Assembly: GCF_024298965.1 (NCBI RefSeq)
Contig: NZ_CP085193.1
Coordinates: 1,798,001-1,862,000, forward strand
DNA: 64,000 bases
Direction: 5' to 3'
Source of the DNA: Streptomyces rapamycinicus NRRL 5491
GTDB taxonomy: Bacteria > Actinomycetota > Actinomycetes > Streptomycetales > Streptomycetaceae
Shown: positions 17,585 through 27,446 of the stretch, piece after piece
How the letters are laid out: each line of letters begins with the position of its first letter
How positions within the stretch are numbered: position 1 is the first letter of the stretch
Notes under the pieces: model-generated
The model's input: only the letters and a program-made list of their open reading frames with translations
The model's database searches: none
Told to the model about the DNA's origin: nothing
Program-made: the position numbers and the translations under genes

Positions 17585-18033
17585 CGCTCGCGCTCCCTGT
17601 GGCTGTGGGAACCCCTGGTGCGCCGGGGCCGCTCGCGCTCCTCGGCCTCGGGTTCCCGGTCCTCGTCGTCATCGTCCCGCAGCAGGTCCGAGACCGATTC
17701 CTTGACGCCCTCCAGCGCGCCCTTGGTCTTCTTCTTGCCGCCGCTCTCCTGGATCTCGTCCATGAGGCCGGGCAGACCATGGGTTTCGGTGCCGCTGCGG
17801 GCGAGGTCGAGCCGGTTGGTCGCCTCCGCGAACCGCAGATACGTGTCCACGCTGGCGACGACGATACGGGCGTCGATGGTCAGGATCTCGATGCCCACCA
17901 GGGACACCCGCACATACACATCGATGACCAGGCCCTTGTCCAGGATGAGGTCGACCACGTCGACCAGGGCGCTGGAACTCGCCCGGTCCAGATACTGACT
18001 CTGCTGCTGCCGTGCAACGGTCACCGCGCTCAC
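17581..18033 (-). CDS. gvpA: Gas vesicle structural protein GvpA
   Basis: 150 residues from the GTG at 18033. Residues about 14-70 are the very conserved shell-forming core ([20 protein letters not shown], then [30 protein letters not shown]). Unlike the roughly 70-residue cyanobacterial protein it has an 80-residue charged C-terminal extension ending in an Arg/Glu-rich stretch, as other Streptomyces GvpA proteins do. It should form the ribbed protein shell of the vesicle. Confidence 0.93.
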   Translation of the reverse strand: MSAVTVARQQQSQYLDRASSSALVDVVDLILDKGLVIDVYVRVSLVGIEILTIDARIVVASVDTYLRFAEATNRLDLARSGTETHGLPGLMDEIQESGGKKKTKGALEGVKESVSDLLRDDDDEDREPEAEERERPRRTRGSHSHRERER

Positions 18034-18054
18034 CCGTTCCGCGGGCGGGGTCCG

Positions 18055-19095
18055 TCAGCGGCGCGCGCGGCGCCGTGCGGGCTCCTCCTCGTACTCCTCT
18101 TCGTCTTCGTCCCGGGGCTCTTCGTCCTCGTACTCCTCGGGCTCCTCGTCCTCGTATTCGCCGTGGCGCTCGTCGTCCTCCTCGGGCTCCTCGCGCTCCT
18201 CGGGCTCTTCCTCCTCTTCCTCCCGCCCCTCTCGCTCGTCGTCCTCCACGATCTCGCCGTCGCGCACCACGCCGCGCCAGCCCACGACCTCGTCGGGATC
18301 GAGCAGCACCTCGCGCATGAGGTGACGGCGGAAGTGCTTCATCTCCAGGCGCACCCGGCGGCCCTGGGCGCGCCAGAGATTGCCGGTGCGCTCCATGAAG
18401 CCCTGCGGCCAGTACTCCAGGACGAACAGGATGCGGGTGAGGTCGGGGGCCAGCTCGTGGAAGGTGATCGTGCCGTCGACATGGCCCTTGTCGGCCCGCG
18501 ACTTCCAGATGATGCGCTTGTCCGGCACCTGCTCGATGACCTCGGCGCGCCACTTGCGGTGCGACCAGAAGACCTGGGCCTTCCACTCGGATTCCGTCCC
18601 GGCCTCGTCCTCGCGGTCCTCGTCGGCCTCGTTCTGGACGTCCTCGACCTTCTTCATGTACGAGGGGAAGTTCTCCCACTCCGTCCAGAGGTTGTAGGTG
18701 AGGGAGAGGGGCGCGCCGACGTCCATCTGCTCCACGATGTTGGTGACCTTGAGCTTCTTGCCGCCCTTGCCGCCGCCGTCACCGCCGCCGCCGAGGCCCG
18801 GGATGATGCTCTTGGCCTTGTCGACGACCTTCTCCTTGACCTGCTCCTTGATCTTCCCCTTGACCTGGTCCTTCATCTGTTCCTTGGCCGTGTCGACGAC
18901 CTTGTCCTTCACCTGCTCCAGACCGCCCTTCAGCGCGCCCGTGCCGGGGTTGCCCACTGGGTTGCCCAGGTGGGTGACCGATTCCAGGGCCCGTTCGCCC
19001 AGCGCCGCCAGCAGGCCCTGCGCCTCCTTCAGCAGGCGGTCGGTGGGCAGATCCTGGGCGAACTCTCCGGCCCGCCCCTTGGTTTCCTCAGCCAT
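18055..19095 (-). CDS. gvpZ: GvpZ-like SRPBCC (polyketide cyclase/START) protein
   Basis: 346 residues from the ATG at 19095 (GAGG 8 nt upstream); a GTG at 19104 overlapping the previous stop is possible. Residues about 60-100 are a Lys-rich amphipathic helix region (KDKVVDTAKEQMKDQVKGKI). Residues about 115-275 are an SRPBCC domain (IVEQMDVGAPLSLTYNLWTEWENFPSYM; ITFHELAPDLTRILFVLEY). The last 65 residues are extremely acidic, mostly E and D, ending in a basic RRRARR. It is a regular member of Streptomyces gas vesicle clusters; function unknown. Confidence 0.85.
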   Translation of the reverse strand: MAEETKGRAGEFAQDLPTDRLLKEAQGLLAALGERALESVTHLGNPVGNPGTGALKGGLEQVKDKVVDTAKEQMKDQVKGKIKEQVKEKVVDKAKSIIPGLGGGGDGGGKGGKKLKVTNIVEQMDVGAPLSLTYNLWTEWENFPSYMKKVEDVQNEADEDREDEAGTESEWKAQVFWSHRKWRAEVIEQVPDKRIIWKSRADKGHVDGTITFHELAPDLTRILFVLEYWPQGFMERTGNLWRAQGRRVRLEMKHFRRHLMREVLLDPDEVVGWRGVVRDGEIVEDDEREGREEEEEEPEEREEPEEDDERHGEYEDEEPEEYEDEEPRDEDEEEYEEEPARRRARR

Positions 19096-19100
19096 GGCCC

Positions 19101-19562
19101 TCACCTCTGGCTTCGCCGCGCGGGATTTTCGGAGCCGGTCCGCTTCCTGGTCTGCGCCGGACGGTCGGCCGGTTTGCGCTGTCTGCCGGTGCGCTCGCGC
19201 TCGCCGCGCTCCCCGTTCTCCTCCGGTTCCCCGTGCTCCCCGGCCTCCGGCTCCCGGTCCCCCGCGCCACCGGTGCGCAGGGTCGCGGCGCGCTGCTCCA
19301 GCCGGTCACTCAGGGCGTCCATGCGGTTACTGACCGCCGACATGGCCGCTTCCCGGCCCGCGGAGACCAGGCGGCTCCCGATCTCCTGGCCGAGCCTGCC
19401 GAGCTCGGAGGACTTCAGTTGCTGGGCGCCCGGTGGGCTGATACCGGAGCTGATGCGCTTGCCCGCGGCGAGACCGGCGAGGCCGAGGACCAAGGTCCCC
19501 CTGTGGCCGCGCCCGAAGAGATAGCCACTGACGAAGGCCAGTGCCACCCGGGAGTTCTTCAT
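19101..19562 (-). CDS. gvpY: GvpY-like small protein, first gene of the gas vesicle cluster
   Basis: 153 residues from the ATG at 19562, which has a strong GGAGGAGG site. A hydrophobic N-terminal segment (VALAFVSGYLFGRG ... TLVLGLAGLAAGKR) is followed by a helix (LGRLGQEIGSRLVSAGREAA) and a hydrophilic tail rich in E, R and P. Homologues in Streptomyces clusters are often labelled DNA primase without any primase motif, and none is visible here. It probably associates with the membrane or vesicle surface. Confidence 0.78.
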   Translation of the reverse strand: MKNSRVALAFVSGYLFGRGHRGTLVLGLAGLAAGKRISSGISPPGAQQLKSSELGRLGQEIGSRLVSAGREAAMSAVSNRMDALSDRLEQRAATLRTGGAGDREPEAGEHGEPEENGERGERERTGRQRKPADRPAQTRKRTGSENPARRSQR

Positions 19563-19649
19563 GATCGCTCCTCCTCCCGGAGCTGAACGAGACAGCCGTT
19601 CGGGTGCACAGAACCAATTATGGTGCATATCACCCTATTCAGTGATGTG
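19563..19649 (-). promoter_or_regulatory. Promoter region of the gas vesicle cluster
   Basis: The 87-bp gap before gvpY is clearly more AT-rich than its surroundings. On the minus strand it offers a CATAAT hexamer (19618-19623) as a possible -10. The palindrome GGTG-CATAT-CACC (19622-19634) overlaps it and could be an operator. No -35 element is convincing, so an alternative sigma factor is possible. Confidence 0.4.
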
Positions 19650-20795
19650 TCAGGCAGCGAGCGCCGGATGCAACACCACTTTGGTGTAGCCCTCGACCCG
19701 CTTGTCGAACTTCTCGTACGCCTGCGGGGCCTGGTCCAGCGGCAGTTCGTGCGAGACCACGAAGCTGGGCCGGGCGCGCCCAGCGATGATCATGTCGCGC
19801 AGCTGGCGGTTGTAGCGCTTGACGTTGCACTGGCCCGTGCCCATGCGCTGGCCCTTCTCGAACATCCGGCCGATGGAGACCAGCAGCTGACCGCGTTTGG
19901 CGTGCTCATCGGGGCCGCCGGGGTCGGACGGGACGTACAGCCCCGGCACGCCGAGCCGACCGGTCGGCCGCACGGTGTCGACCAGCGAGTTGAGCACCGA
20001 CGCGGGCTCCTCATGGCTGGCGTCGTGCGCCTGGGCCTGGTAGCCCACCGCGTCGATGCCCTTGTCGGTGCCCTCGCCGCCGGTGCGGTCCACGATCTGC
20101 GGCACCGGGTCGCCCTTGCTGAAGTCGATGGGGACGGCGCCGATCTCCGTGGCCTTCGCCAGCCGCTCGGGGACCCGGTCGACCACGAACACCGTGGCGG
20201 CGCCGCGCAGCAGCGCGGAGTAGGCGGCCATCAGCCCCACCGGGCCGGCGCCGTAGACGGCCACGCTCTCGCCCGGGGAGACCTGGGCCAGCTCACAGCC
20301 GTGGTAGCCGGTCGGGAAGATGTCGGCGAGCAGGATGAAGTCGGTCTCGAGCTCATCGCCCTGGGGCAGCTTCAGGCAGTTGAAGTCGGCGAAGGGCACC
20401 CGCAGCCGATCGGCCTGGCCGCCCTTGTACGGGCCCATCGCCACATAGCCGTAGGCGCCGCCCGCGAAGCCCGGGTTGACGGTGAGACAGAAGCCGGTGT
20501 CGCCCGCGAGGCAGTTCTTGCAGAATCCGCAGGCCACGTTGAACGGCATGACCACGCGGTCGCCCTTGGAGAGCGAGACGACGCCGGAACCGGTCTCCTC
20601 GACCACACCGAGGTTCTCGTGCCCGAAGACGATGCCGGGCTCGGCCGCCGTCCGGCCCTCGTACATATGCAGATCGGAGCCGCAGATCGCGCTGGAGGTG
20701 ACGCGCACGATTACATCGTTCGGATGCTCGATCCGAGGATCGTCGACGTCCCTCACCGCCACCGAGTAGGGCTTCTCATAGACGACGGCTTTCAC
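19650..20795 (-). CDS. fdhA: Zinc-dependent dehydrogenase, glutathione-independent formaldehyde dehydrogenase-like
   Basis: 381 residues from a GTG at 20795 with GGAGG 8 nt upstream. Catalytic zinc ligand region Cys38 (ICGSDLH) and His59-Glu60 (GHE); structural zinc Cys89, 92, 95 and 103 (CGFCKNC ... C); Rossmann motif VYGAGPVGLMAA. The long insert GYQAQAHDASHEEPASVLNS is typical of the FdhA (Pseudomonas putida formaldehyde dismutase/dehydrogenase) branch. It oxidises formaldehyde or a related aldehyde or alcohol with NAD. It shares its strand with glpK and glpF but is 161 bp from glpK. Confidence 0.82.
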   Translation of the reverse strand: MKAVVYEKPYSVAVRDVDDPRIEHPNDVIVRVTSSAICGSDLHMYEGRTAAEPGIVFGHENLGVVEETGSGVVSLSKGDRVVMPFNVACGFCKNCLAGDTGFCLTVNPGFAGGAYGYVAMGPYKGGQADRLRVPFADFNCLKLPQGDELETDFILLADIFPTGYHGCELAQVSPGESVAVYGAGPVGLMAAYSALLRGAATVFVVDRVPERLAKATEIGAVPIDFSKGDPVPQIVDRTGGEGTDKGIDAVGYQAQAHDASHEEPASVLNSLVDTVRPTGRLGVPGLYVPSDPGGPDEHAKRGQLLVSIGRMFEKGQRMGTGQCNVKRYNRQLRDMIIAGRARPSFVVSHELPLDQAPQAYEKFDKRVEGYTKVVLHPALAA

Positions 20796-20956
20796 CTGGA
20801 TCACCTCCGCGTCGATCGCTGACAGGCGGCGGTGGTGGCGGACACGGAACGTTCCCAGGGTGTCTCGGCCACCACCGGGTACTTCCAGCGAACCGCCATG
20901 GGACGCCCGGCGCAACCGGGTCCGGCGCGGCCGTCTCGCCCCGCGCCCCGCCGGGC

Positions 20957-22474
20957 CTACTCGACGGTGACCCAGTCCAGGGTGCGCTGGACGGCCTTCT
21001 TCCAGCCCGTGTACCCCTCCTTCCTGGTCCTCTCGTCCCACTGGGGCTCCCACCGTCTGGACTCGCTCCAGTGGGAGCGCAGCTCATCGGTGTCCCGCCA
21101 GTACCCCGTGGCCAGCCCCGCGGCGTAGGCGGCGCCCAGCGCGGTGGTCTCGGCGATAACCGGGCGGCTGACCGGTACGCCCAGCACATCGGCCTGGATC
21201 TGCATGCACAGATCGTTGTCGGTGACCCCGCCGTCCACCCGCAGAACGTCCATGTGGATGTCGGCGTCCCGCTCCATGGCCTCGACCACGTCCCGGCTCT
21301 GGTAGCAGATGGCCTCCAGGGTGGCGCGCGCGATATGGCCGTTGGTGTTGAAGCGGGTGAGGCCGACGATCGCGCCGCGGGCGTCGGAGCGCCAGTACGG
21401 GGCGAAGAGCCCGGAGAAGGCGGGCACGAAGTACACCCCGCCGTTGTCCTCGACGGTGCGGGCGAGCCGCTCGCTGCCCGGGGCGTCGTCGATCATCTTC
21501 ATCTGGTCGCGCAGCCACTGGACGGCCGAGCCGGTGACGGCGATCGAGCCCTCCAGGGCGTAGACGGGAGGGCTGTCGCCGAACTGGTACGCCACGGTGG
21601 TGAGCAGCCCGCTGGCCGAGCGGATCAGCTCCGCTCCGGTGTTGAGCAGCAGGAAGTTGCCGGTGCCATAGGTGTTCTTGGCCTCGCCGGGGGCGAAGCA
21701 GACCTGGCCGACCGTGGCCGCCTGCTGGTCGCCGAGGACGCCGGTGATGGGCGTCGCGGTGCGCAGCGGGCGGGAGGTGCGGGCCTGGCCGTACGCCTCG
21801 GGGTGGGAGGAGGGGTTGATCGTCGGCAGCATGGCCCGCGGAATGCCGAAGATCTCCAGCAGTTCGTCGTCCCAGTCCAGCGTCTCCAGGTCCATCAGCA
21901 TGGTGCGGCTGGCGTTGGTGACATCGGTGGCGTGGATGCCGGCACCGGGACCGCCGGTGAGGTTCCACAGCACCCAGGCGTCGGTGTTGCCGAAGAGGGC
22001 ATGGCCGGCCTCCGCGGCCTCGCGGACGCCCTCGACGTTGTCCAGGATCCACTTGATCTTGCCGCCGGAGAAGTAGGTGGCGGGCGGCAGCCCCGCCTTG
22101 CGGCGGATCACCTCGCCCTTGCCGTTCCGTTCCAGCGCGGCCGCGATGGTGTCGGTGCGGGTGTCCTGCCAGACGATGGCGTTGTAGTACGGGCGGCCGT
22201 TGCGCGGATCCCAGATCACCGTGGTCTCGCGCTGATTGGTGATGCCGATCGCGGCCAGGTCGGCGGGGGACAGCCCGCCCGCGCGGAGGGCGTTCTGCAT
22301 CACCGAGTTGGTGCGCTCGTAGATCTCCACCGGGTCGTGCTCGACCCACCCCGCGCGCGGCAGGATCTGGCGGTGCTCCAGCTGGTACCGCGCCACCTCG
22401 TCACCGTCGTGGTTGAAGATCATGAAACGGGTGCTGGTGGTTCCCTGGTCCACCGCACCGATGAATTCCGGCAT
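20957..22474 (-). CDS. glpK: Glycerol kinase
   Basis: 505 residues, full length. FGGY-family kinase converting glycerol to sn-glycerol 3-phosphate. Seen: [13 protein letters not shown] (phosphate 1), [13 protein letters not shown] and VWQDTRT (glycerol site), [12 protein letters not shown] (phosphate 2), and [19 protein letters not shown] with [12 protein letters not shown] (adenosine region). The ATG at 22474 is 38 bp after the glpF stop, so the pair forms a glpF-glpK operon. No glpD or regulator gene is adjacent. Confidence 0.95.
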   Translation of the reverse strand: MPEFIGAVDQGTTSTRFMIFNHDGDEVARYQLEHRQILPRAGWVEHDPVEIYERTNSVMQNALRAGGLSPADLAAIGITNQRETTVIWDPRNGRPYYNAIVWQDTRTDTIAAALERNGKGEVIRRKAGLPPATYFSGGKIKWILDNVEGVREAAEAGHALFGNTDAWVLWNLTGGPGAGIHATDVTNASRTMLMDLETLDWDDELLEIFGIPRAMLPTINPSSHPEAYGQARTSRPLRTATPITGVLGDQQAATVGQVCFAPGEAKNTYGTGNFLLLNTGAELIRSASGLLTTVAYQFGDSPPVYALEGSIAVTGSAVQWLRDQMKMIDDAPGSERLARTVEDNGGVYFVPAFSGLFAPYWRSDARGAIVGLTRFNTNGHIARATLEAICYQSRDVVEAMERDADIHMDVLRVDGGVTDNDLCMQIQADVLGVPVSRPVIAETTALGAAYAAGLATGYWRDTDELRSHWSESRRWEPQWDERTRKEGYTGWKKAVQRTLDWVTVE

Positions 22475-22512
22475 GCTGCCGCCTCTCGTGGGTGGGGTAC
22501 GGCCCGGATCGG

Positions 22513-23355
22513 CTACTCGGGGGTCGGGGTGCGGCCCACCTCCGTTTCGGCCGCCGGGAGGAAGCGGCTGATCAGCACCTTGTAGAGGGCGGCGCCGACA
22601 AGTCCGCCGAGCAGCGGGCCCACGATCGGCACCCAGAAGTACAGATCCCCGTACTGGTCCCGCCACGCGCTGCGGTATCCGGTGAGATAGCTGGCCAGCC
22701 GGGGGCCCAAGTCACGGGCCGGGTTGATGGCGTACCCCGCGTCGGCCCCCCACGCCATGCCGATCGCGACCACGATCAGCCCGATGACGAAGGGCCCCAG
22801 ATTGGCCTTCGGGGCCGAGTTCAGCACATCGGTGACGGCGAAGATGAGCAGCACCAGGATCGCGGTGCCGATGATCTGGTCGCGCAGCGCGCCCCATTCG
22901 CTGACCGGAAGGACTCCGTTGCCGGGGAGGGTGGAGAAGACGAACTGGGTCTTGAAGGTGTGCCCCGGGTCGGCGTGGCCCAGCGCCTCGGTGTAGTTCC
23001 AGCGCACCAGCAGGGCCCCGACGAACGCGCCGACCGTCTGCGCCACGGCGTACGGCAGGACCTTGCTCCAGGGGAAGCCCTTGAAGGCCGCCAGGGAGAG
23101 GGTGACCGCCGGGTTGATGTGGGCCCCGCTGAGCCGCGCCGCCACATACACACCGAGGGTGACGCCCAGCCCCCAGGCCCAGGCGATGGAGTCGTGATCG
23201 CCGAGTGCGCCCGGGGGCTTGGTGAGGTCACCGCCCGCCACGACCTGCGCCACCACACCGCAGCCGAAGAGGATCAGCACCATGGTGCCCGCGAACTCCG
23301 CACAGAGCTCGCCGAGCAGTGCCGACCTCGGGCGTTGTGGTTTCGGGGCAGTCAT
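22513..23355 (-). CDS. glpF: Glycerol facilitator (MIP/aquaporin family)
   Basis: 280 residues with six predicted helices. Both pore NPA motifs are present: [12 protein letters not shown] and [13 protein letters not shown], the second followed by D as in glycerol-conducting channels. The N-terminal tail is short and basic. Passive uptake of glycerol for the adjacent kinase. It is divergent from the alditol oxidase gene with a 188-bp gap. Confidence 0.93.
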   Translation of the reverse strand: MTAPKPQRPRSALLGELCAEFAGTMVLILFGCGVVAQVVAGGDLTKPPGALGDHDSIAWAWGLGVTLGVYVAARLSGAHINPAVTLSLAAFKGFPWSKVLPYAVAQTVGAFVGALLVRWNYTEALGHADPGHTFKTQFVFSTLPGNGVLPVSEWGALRDQIIGTAILVLLIFAVTDVLNSAPKANLGPFVIGLIVVAIGMAWGADAGYAINPARDLGPRLASYLTGYRSAWRDQYGDLYFWVPIVGPLLGGLVGAALYKVLISRFLPAAETEVGRTPTPE

Positions 23356-23543
23356 GGGCCCATCGTCGGGGCGCTCCGGCACGGCGGCCCGTCCTGCTGG
23401 GCCGTCCGGGTCATGGACGGCGAAACCGGGTCTGTACGGATCAGGGTGCGGACCTGTACGAAGGTGCTGACAACATCGCCCATCGCCCTCCCATCGCCCC
23501 TCGCCCCCGCCCCTCGCCCTCCAGCCGAAACAGGACGACACGG

Positions 23544-24815
23544 ATGCCGACCACCCAAGCCCCGACGAACTGGGCCGGGAACATCACCTTCTCCGCCGCC
23601 CGGCTGCACCACCCGGACAGCGTCGACGAGCTGCGGCGGATCGTCAGCTCCGCCGACCGGGTACGGGTACTGGGCACGGGCCACTCCTTCAACCGCATCG
23701 CCGACACCGAGGGCGATCTGGTGAACCTGGACCGGCTACCGCACCGGGTGGAGGTGGACCCCGGGAAGGGCACCGCGACCATCGCGGCGGGCATGCGGTA
23801 CGCACATGTGGCCCAGGCCCTGCACGCGGAGGGCTTCGCGCTGGCCAACCTCGCCTCGCTGCCGCACATCACGGTCGCGGGGGCCTGCACCACCGCCACC
23901 CATGGCTCGGGGAGCGACCAGCGCTGTCTGGCGGCGGCGGTCGCGGGTCTTGAGATCGTCGGCCCCGGCGGCGAGGTGACCCGGATCGGCCGGGACGAGG
24001 ACCCGGACCGGCTGAACGGGGCCGTGGTCGGGCTCGGCGGTCTTGGCGTGGTCACCGCCATGACGCTGGACATCGAGCCCACCTTCGACGTGGCCCAGTG
24101 GGTGTGGACCGGGCTGCCGCTGGACCGGCTGGACGACAGCTTCGAGGAGATCTTCGGCGCCGCCTACAGCGTCAGCGTCTTCACCGACTGGCGCTCGGGC
24201 GAGGGCGTGGTGTGGCTGAAGTGCCGCACCGACCTGCCCGATCCCCCCGACCCCGGGCAGCCGTGGCTGGGGGCCCATCCGGCCGACCGCCACCACCACC
24301 CGGTGCCCGCGATGCCGCCGCTGCACTGCACCGAGCAGCTGGGCGCGCCGGGGCCGTGGCATGAGCGGCTGCCGCACTTCCGCCCGGACTTCACTCCCAG
24401 CAACGGCGATGAGCTGCAGTCGGAGCTGCTGCTGCCGCGCGAGGCGGCCTCGGCGGCGTTCGCCGCGCTGCGCGGCCTCGGGGACCGGATCGCGCCCGTG
24501 GTGCAGGTGTCCGAGGTCCGTACGATCGCGGCGGACGAGCTGTGGCTGAGCCCCGCGTACGGCCGGGACAGCGTGGCCTTCCACTTCACCTGGGTCCCCG
24601 ATCACGACGCGGTGATCGAGGTGGTGGCCGCGATGGAGGAGGCGCTGCTGCCGCTGGGGGCGCGGCCGCACTGGTCCAAACTGACCACGGCCGCGCCGGA
24701 GCGGATCCTCTCCTCGTACGACCGGGCCGGCGACTTCGCGCGGCTGCTGGCCGAGCACGACCCGGCGGGGAAGTTCCGCAACGCCTATCTGGAGGGCTAC
24801 TTCCCCACCGGGTGA
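23544..24815 (+). CDS. Alditol oxidase (FAD-dependent, VAO family)
   Basis: 423 residues, close in sequence to Streptomyces coelicolor AldO as I recall it. It oxidises xylitol, sorbitol and, less well, glycerol with O2, giving the aldose and H2O2. The VLGTGHSFN motif contains the His expected to bind FAD covalently (His47). LPHITVAGACTTATHGSG is the second FAD loop; CTEQLGAPGPWHERLPHFRP and the C-terminal WLSPAYGRDSVAFHFTW line the active site. Divergent from glpFK, it could feed glycerol into an oxidase route parallel to the kinase. Confidence 0.88.
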   Translation: MPTTQAPTNWAGNITFSAARLHHPDSVDELRRIVSSADRVRVLGTGHSFNRIADTEGDLVNLDRLPHRVEVDPGKGTATIAAGMRYAHVAQALHAEGFALANLASLPHITVAGACTTATHGSGSDQRCLAAAVAGLEIVGPGGEVTRIGRDEDPDRLNGAVVGLGGLGVVTAMTLDIEPTFDVAQWVWTGLPLDRLDDSFEEIFGAAYSVSVFTDWRSGEGVVWLKCRTDLPDPPDPGQPWLGAHPADRHHHPVPAMPPLHCTEQLGAPGPWHERLPHFRPDFTPSNGDELQSELLLPREAASAAFAALRGLGDRIAPVVQVSEVRTIAADELWLSPAYGRDSVAFHFTWVPDHDAVIEVVAAMEEALLPLGARPHWSKLTTAAPERILSSYDRAGDFARLLAEHDPAGKFRNAYLEGYFPTG

Positions 24816-25031
24816 GAGCCTGTGTCATATCCCCGGCCGGATCAGCGTGCGGCGTCAGGGGGCACCTCCCAGCGGTAGCTGGGGGAGCGTGCGATCGCAA
24901 GGCGCCGGAGCGCCCTCGTGGCGGAGCCACTTGGGCGTTTCGGCAACGCGGCGAGAGGGGGCACCTCCCAGCGGTAGCTGGGGGAGCGTGCCAGACGTCG
25001 CACGCCCGGCCGGGGATATGACACAGGCTCT
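24815..25031. repeat. 217-bp element with 26-bp perfect terminal inverted repeats
   Basis: Arms 24815-24840 and 25006-25031 are exact reverse complements, and complementarity continues imperfectly inward. Two exact 35-bp direct repeats lie inside (24858-24892 and 24957-24991), each containing the AGCGGTAGCT module also seen at about 4935. It fills almost the whole gap between the convergent alditol oxidase and phosphoketolase genes and has no open reading frame of interest. It could be a MITE-like remnant, a bidirectional terminator, or both; no target-site duplication is evident. Confidence 0.8.
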
Positions 25032-25052
25032 GCGAGCGGCACCGGCCTCTGT

Positions 25053-27446
25053 TCAGCCGGTCCAGGACCATTCGGCGACCTCGGGCATATCGGTGCCGTG
25101 CTCGCGGATCCAGGCCTGGTGGCGGCTGCGGGCGTCCTGCATCCGCTGCCGTACGGCCGTGGCGCGCACCGCGAGCCCGGGGGTCCGGTCGATGACGTCC
25201 ATCACCAGCCGGTAGCGGTCCAGGTCGTTGCGGACCACCATGTCGAACGGCGTGGTGGTGGTGCCCATCTCCAGGTAGCCGCGCACATGGAGGTTGGGGT
25301 GGACGGCCCGGCGGTAGGACAGCCGGTGCACCAGCCACGGATAGCCGTGGTACGCGAAGATGACCGGCCGGTCGCGGGTGAACAGGGCGTCGAACTCGTG
25401 GTCCGTCATCCCGTGCGGATGCTCCTCCTTCGGCAGCAGCCGGGTCATGTCGACGACATTGACCACCCGCACGGCCACATCGGGCAGATGGCGGCGGAGG
25501 ATCCCGGCGGCCGCGATGACCTCCTGGGTGGGCACGTCGCCCGCGGCGGCCAGCACCACGTCCGGCTCCCCCGCGCCGTTCTCGGTACCGGCCCAGTCCC
25601 AGGTCCCGGCGCCGCGGGCACAGTGGGCGCGCGCCTGGTCGAGATCGAGCCAGTCGAAGCAGGGCTGTTTGCCCGCGACGACCACATTCACGTAGTCGCG
25701 GCTGCGCAGGACGTGGTCGGCCACGCTGAGCAGGGTGTTGGTGTCCGGCGGCAGATAGACGCGCACCACCTCCGGGCTCTTGTTGAGCACATGGTCGACG
25801 AAGCCGGGGTCCTGGTGCGAGAAGCCGTTGTGGTCCTGGCGCCACACATGGGAGGTCAGCAGGTAGTTGAGGGAGGCCACCGGGCGCCGCCAGGGCAGTG
25901 AGCGGGACACCTTCAGCCATTTGATGTGCTGGTTGACCATGGAGTCCACGATGTGCACGAACGCCTCGTAGCAGGAGAAGAGGCCGTGCCGCCCGGTCAG
26001 CAGATAGCCCTCCAGCCAGCCCTGGCAGAGGTGCTCGGAGAGGATCTCCATGACCCGGCCGTTGCGGCTGAGGTGCTCGTCGGTGGGCACGATGGACTCC
26101 TGCCACGCCTTGCCGGTGGCGCGGTAGAGGGCCTCCAGCCGGTTGGAGGCGGTCTCGTCGGGGCCGACCACCCTGAAGTCGCGGCGGTCGGCGGTGTCCT
26201 CCATGACCTTCTCCAGCAGCCCGCCGAGGACCCGGGTCGGCTCGTGCAGGGTCGCGCCGGGCTTGTCCACGGGGACCGCGTACCGCTCCAGGTCGGGCAC
26301 GGGCAGCGAGCGCAGCAGCAGTCCGCCGTTGGCGTGCGGATTGGCGCCCAGGCGGCGGTCGCCCTCCGGGACCTCGGCCAGGAGGTCCGCCCGGGGCCGC
26401 CCGTCGGCGTCGAAGAGCTCCTCGGGGCGGTACGAACGCAGCCAGCGCTCCAGCTGCCGCAGATGCTCCGGGTTCTCCCGGACGCCCGGCAGGGGGACCT
26501 GGTGGGCGCGCCAGGTGCCCTCCACCGGGAGCCCGTCGACCTCCTCGGGACCGGTCCAGCCCTTGGGCGTGCGGAGCACGATGACGGGCCAGCGGGGCCG
26601 CTCGGTGATGCCCTCCTCGCGGGCGGTGCGCTGGAGCAGGGCGATCCGGTCCAGCGCCTCGTCCAGGGCGTGCGCCATGGACCGGTGCACCTGAAGCGGT
26701 TCGTCCCCGGCGACGTGGATCGGCTCGTGACCGTACCCCCGCAGCAGGTCGTCGAGTTCGGGCTCCGGGAGCCGGGCGAGCACCGTGGGGTTGGCGATCT
26801 TGTATCCGTTGAGGTGGAGGATCGGCAGCACGGCGCCGTCGTGGACCGGGTCCAGGAACTTGTTGGCGTGCCAGGAGCCGGCCAGCGGGCCGGTCTCGGC
26901 CTCGCCGTCGCCGATGACGCAGGCGACCAGCAGCCCGGGGTTGTCCAGCGCGGCCCCGTAGGCGTGGGCGAGCGAGTAGCCGAGCTCACCGCCCTCGTGG
27001 ATCGAGCCGGGGGTCTCGGGGGCCACATGGCTGGGCACCCCGCCGGGGAAGGAGAACTGCCGGAAGAGCCGGGCCATGCCCGCCGCGTCCCGGCTGACGT
27101 CCGGGTAGACCTCGGAGTAGCTGCCGTCCAGCCAGGAGCCGGCGAGCACCGCGGGGCCGCCGTGACCGGGGCCCCAGACGCAGATGGCGTCAAGGTCGCG
27201 GTCCTTGATGACGCGGTTGAGATGGGTGTGGACGAGGTTGAGTCCGGGTGAGGTGCCCCAGTGGCCCAGCAGCCGGGGCTTGATGTGGTCCGGGCGCAGC
27301 GGCTCGGTCAGCAGCGGGTTGGCCAGCAGATAGATCTGGCCCGCCGCCAGGTAGTTGGCGGCGCGCCAGTGGGCGTCCAGGGCGCGGATCCGGTCGTCGG
27401 CGAGCCCGCCGCCCGGCGAGCCCGTCGTGGTCGGTGCGTCTGGCAT
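25053..27446 (-). CDS. xfp: Phosphoketolase (xylulose 5-phosphate/fructose 6-phosphate)
   Basis: 797 residues, full length. Thiamine-diphosphate enzyme splitting xylulose 5-P or fructose 6-P with phosphate to acetyl phosphate. Seen: [16 protein letters not shown] and GPGHGGPA (N-terminal His motifs), the ThDP/Mg motif [22 protein letters not shown], and the C-terminal [13 protein letters not shown] and [12 protein letters not shown] blocks. It lies 93 bp after a universal stress gene on the same strand and probably shares its promoter with the OsdR-like boxes at 28.55 kb. Acetyl phosphate gives ATP without respiration, fitting an oxygen-limitation role. Confidence 0.94.
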   Translation of the reverse strand: MPDAPTTTGSPGGGLADDRIRALDAHWRAANYLAAGQIYLLANPLLTEPLRPDHIKPRLLGHWGTSPGLNLVHTHLNRVIKDRDLDAICVWGPGHGGPAVLAGSWLDGSYSEVYPDVSRDAAGMARLFRQFSFPGGVPSHVAPETPGSIHEGGELGYSLAHAYGAALDNPGLLVACVIGDGEAETGPLAGSWHANKFLDPVHDGAVLPILHLNGYKIANPTVLARLPEPELDDLLRGYGHEPIHVAGDEPLQVHRSMAHALDEALDRIALLQRTAREEGITERPRWPVIVLRTPKGWTGPEEVDGLPVEGTWRAHQVPLPGVRENPEHLRQLERWLRSYRPEELFDADGRPRADLLAEVPEGDRRLGANPHANGGLLLRSLPVPDLERYAVPVDKPGATLHEPTRVLGGLLEKVMEDTADRRDFRVVGPDETASNRLEALYRATGKAWQESIVPTDEHLSRNGRVMEILSEHLCQGWLEGYLLTGRHGLFSCYEAFVHIVDSMVNQHIKWLKVSRSLPWRRPVASLNYLLTSHVWRQDHNGFSHQDPGFVDHVLNKSPEVVRVYLPPDTNTLLSVADHVLRSRDYVNVVVAGKQPCFDWLDLDQARAHCARGAGTWDWAGTENGAGEPDVVLAAAGDVPTQEVIAAAGILRRHLPDVAVRVVNVVDMTRLLPKEEHPHGMTDHEFDALFTRDRPVIFAYHGYPWLVHRLSYRRAVHPNLHVRGYLEMGTTTTPFDMVVRNDLDRYRLVMDVIDRTPGLAVRATAVRQRMQDARSRHQAWIREHGTDMPEVAEWSWTG

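Noticed and set aside
17599..19524. A 641-codon plus-strand frame opposite gvpA and gvpZ with long Leu/Val-rich runs resembling a membrane protein
   Set aside because: The hydrophobic runs are the complement of the acidic Glu/Asp tail of gvpZ; no ribosome binding site or family match.
19101..19562. DNA primase, a label often attached to this small gas vesicle protein
   Set aside because: No zinc ribbon, TOPRIM or primase motifs are visible; the sequence is a hydrophobic segment plus a charged tail.
23399..23412. GGGCCGTCCGGGTC between glpF and the alditol oxidase as a further OsdR-like box
   Set aside because: Three mismatches to the consensus and poor dyad symmetry; not better than chance in this composition.
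24858..24991. Two 35-bp direct repeats considered as a minimal CRISPR array
   Set aside because: Only two copies, repeat contains its own long palindrome, the between-repeat sequence is related to the flanks, the module recurs elsewhere in the window, and no cas genes are present.
24810..25036. Target-site duplication flanking the 217-bp inverted-repeat element
   Set aside because: Flanking bases GGTG and GCGA do not match, so insertion by transposition is not demonstrated.
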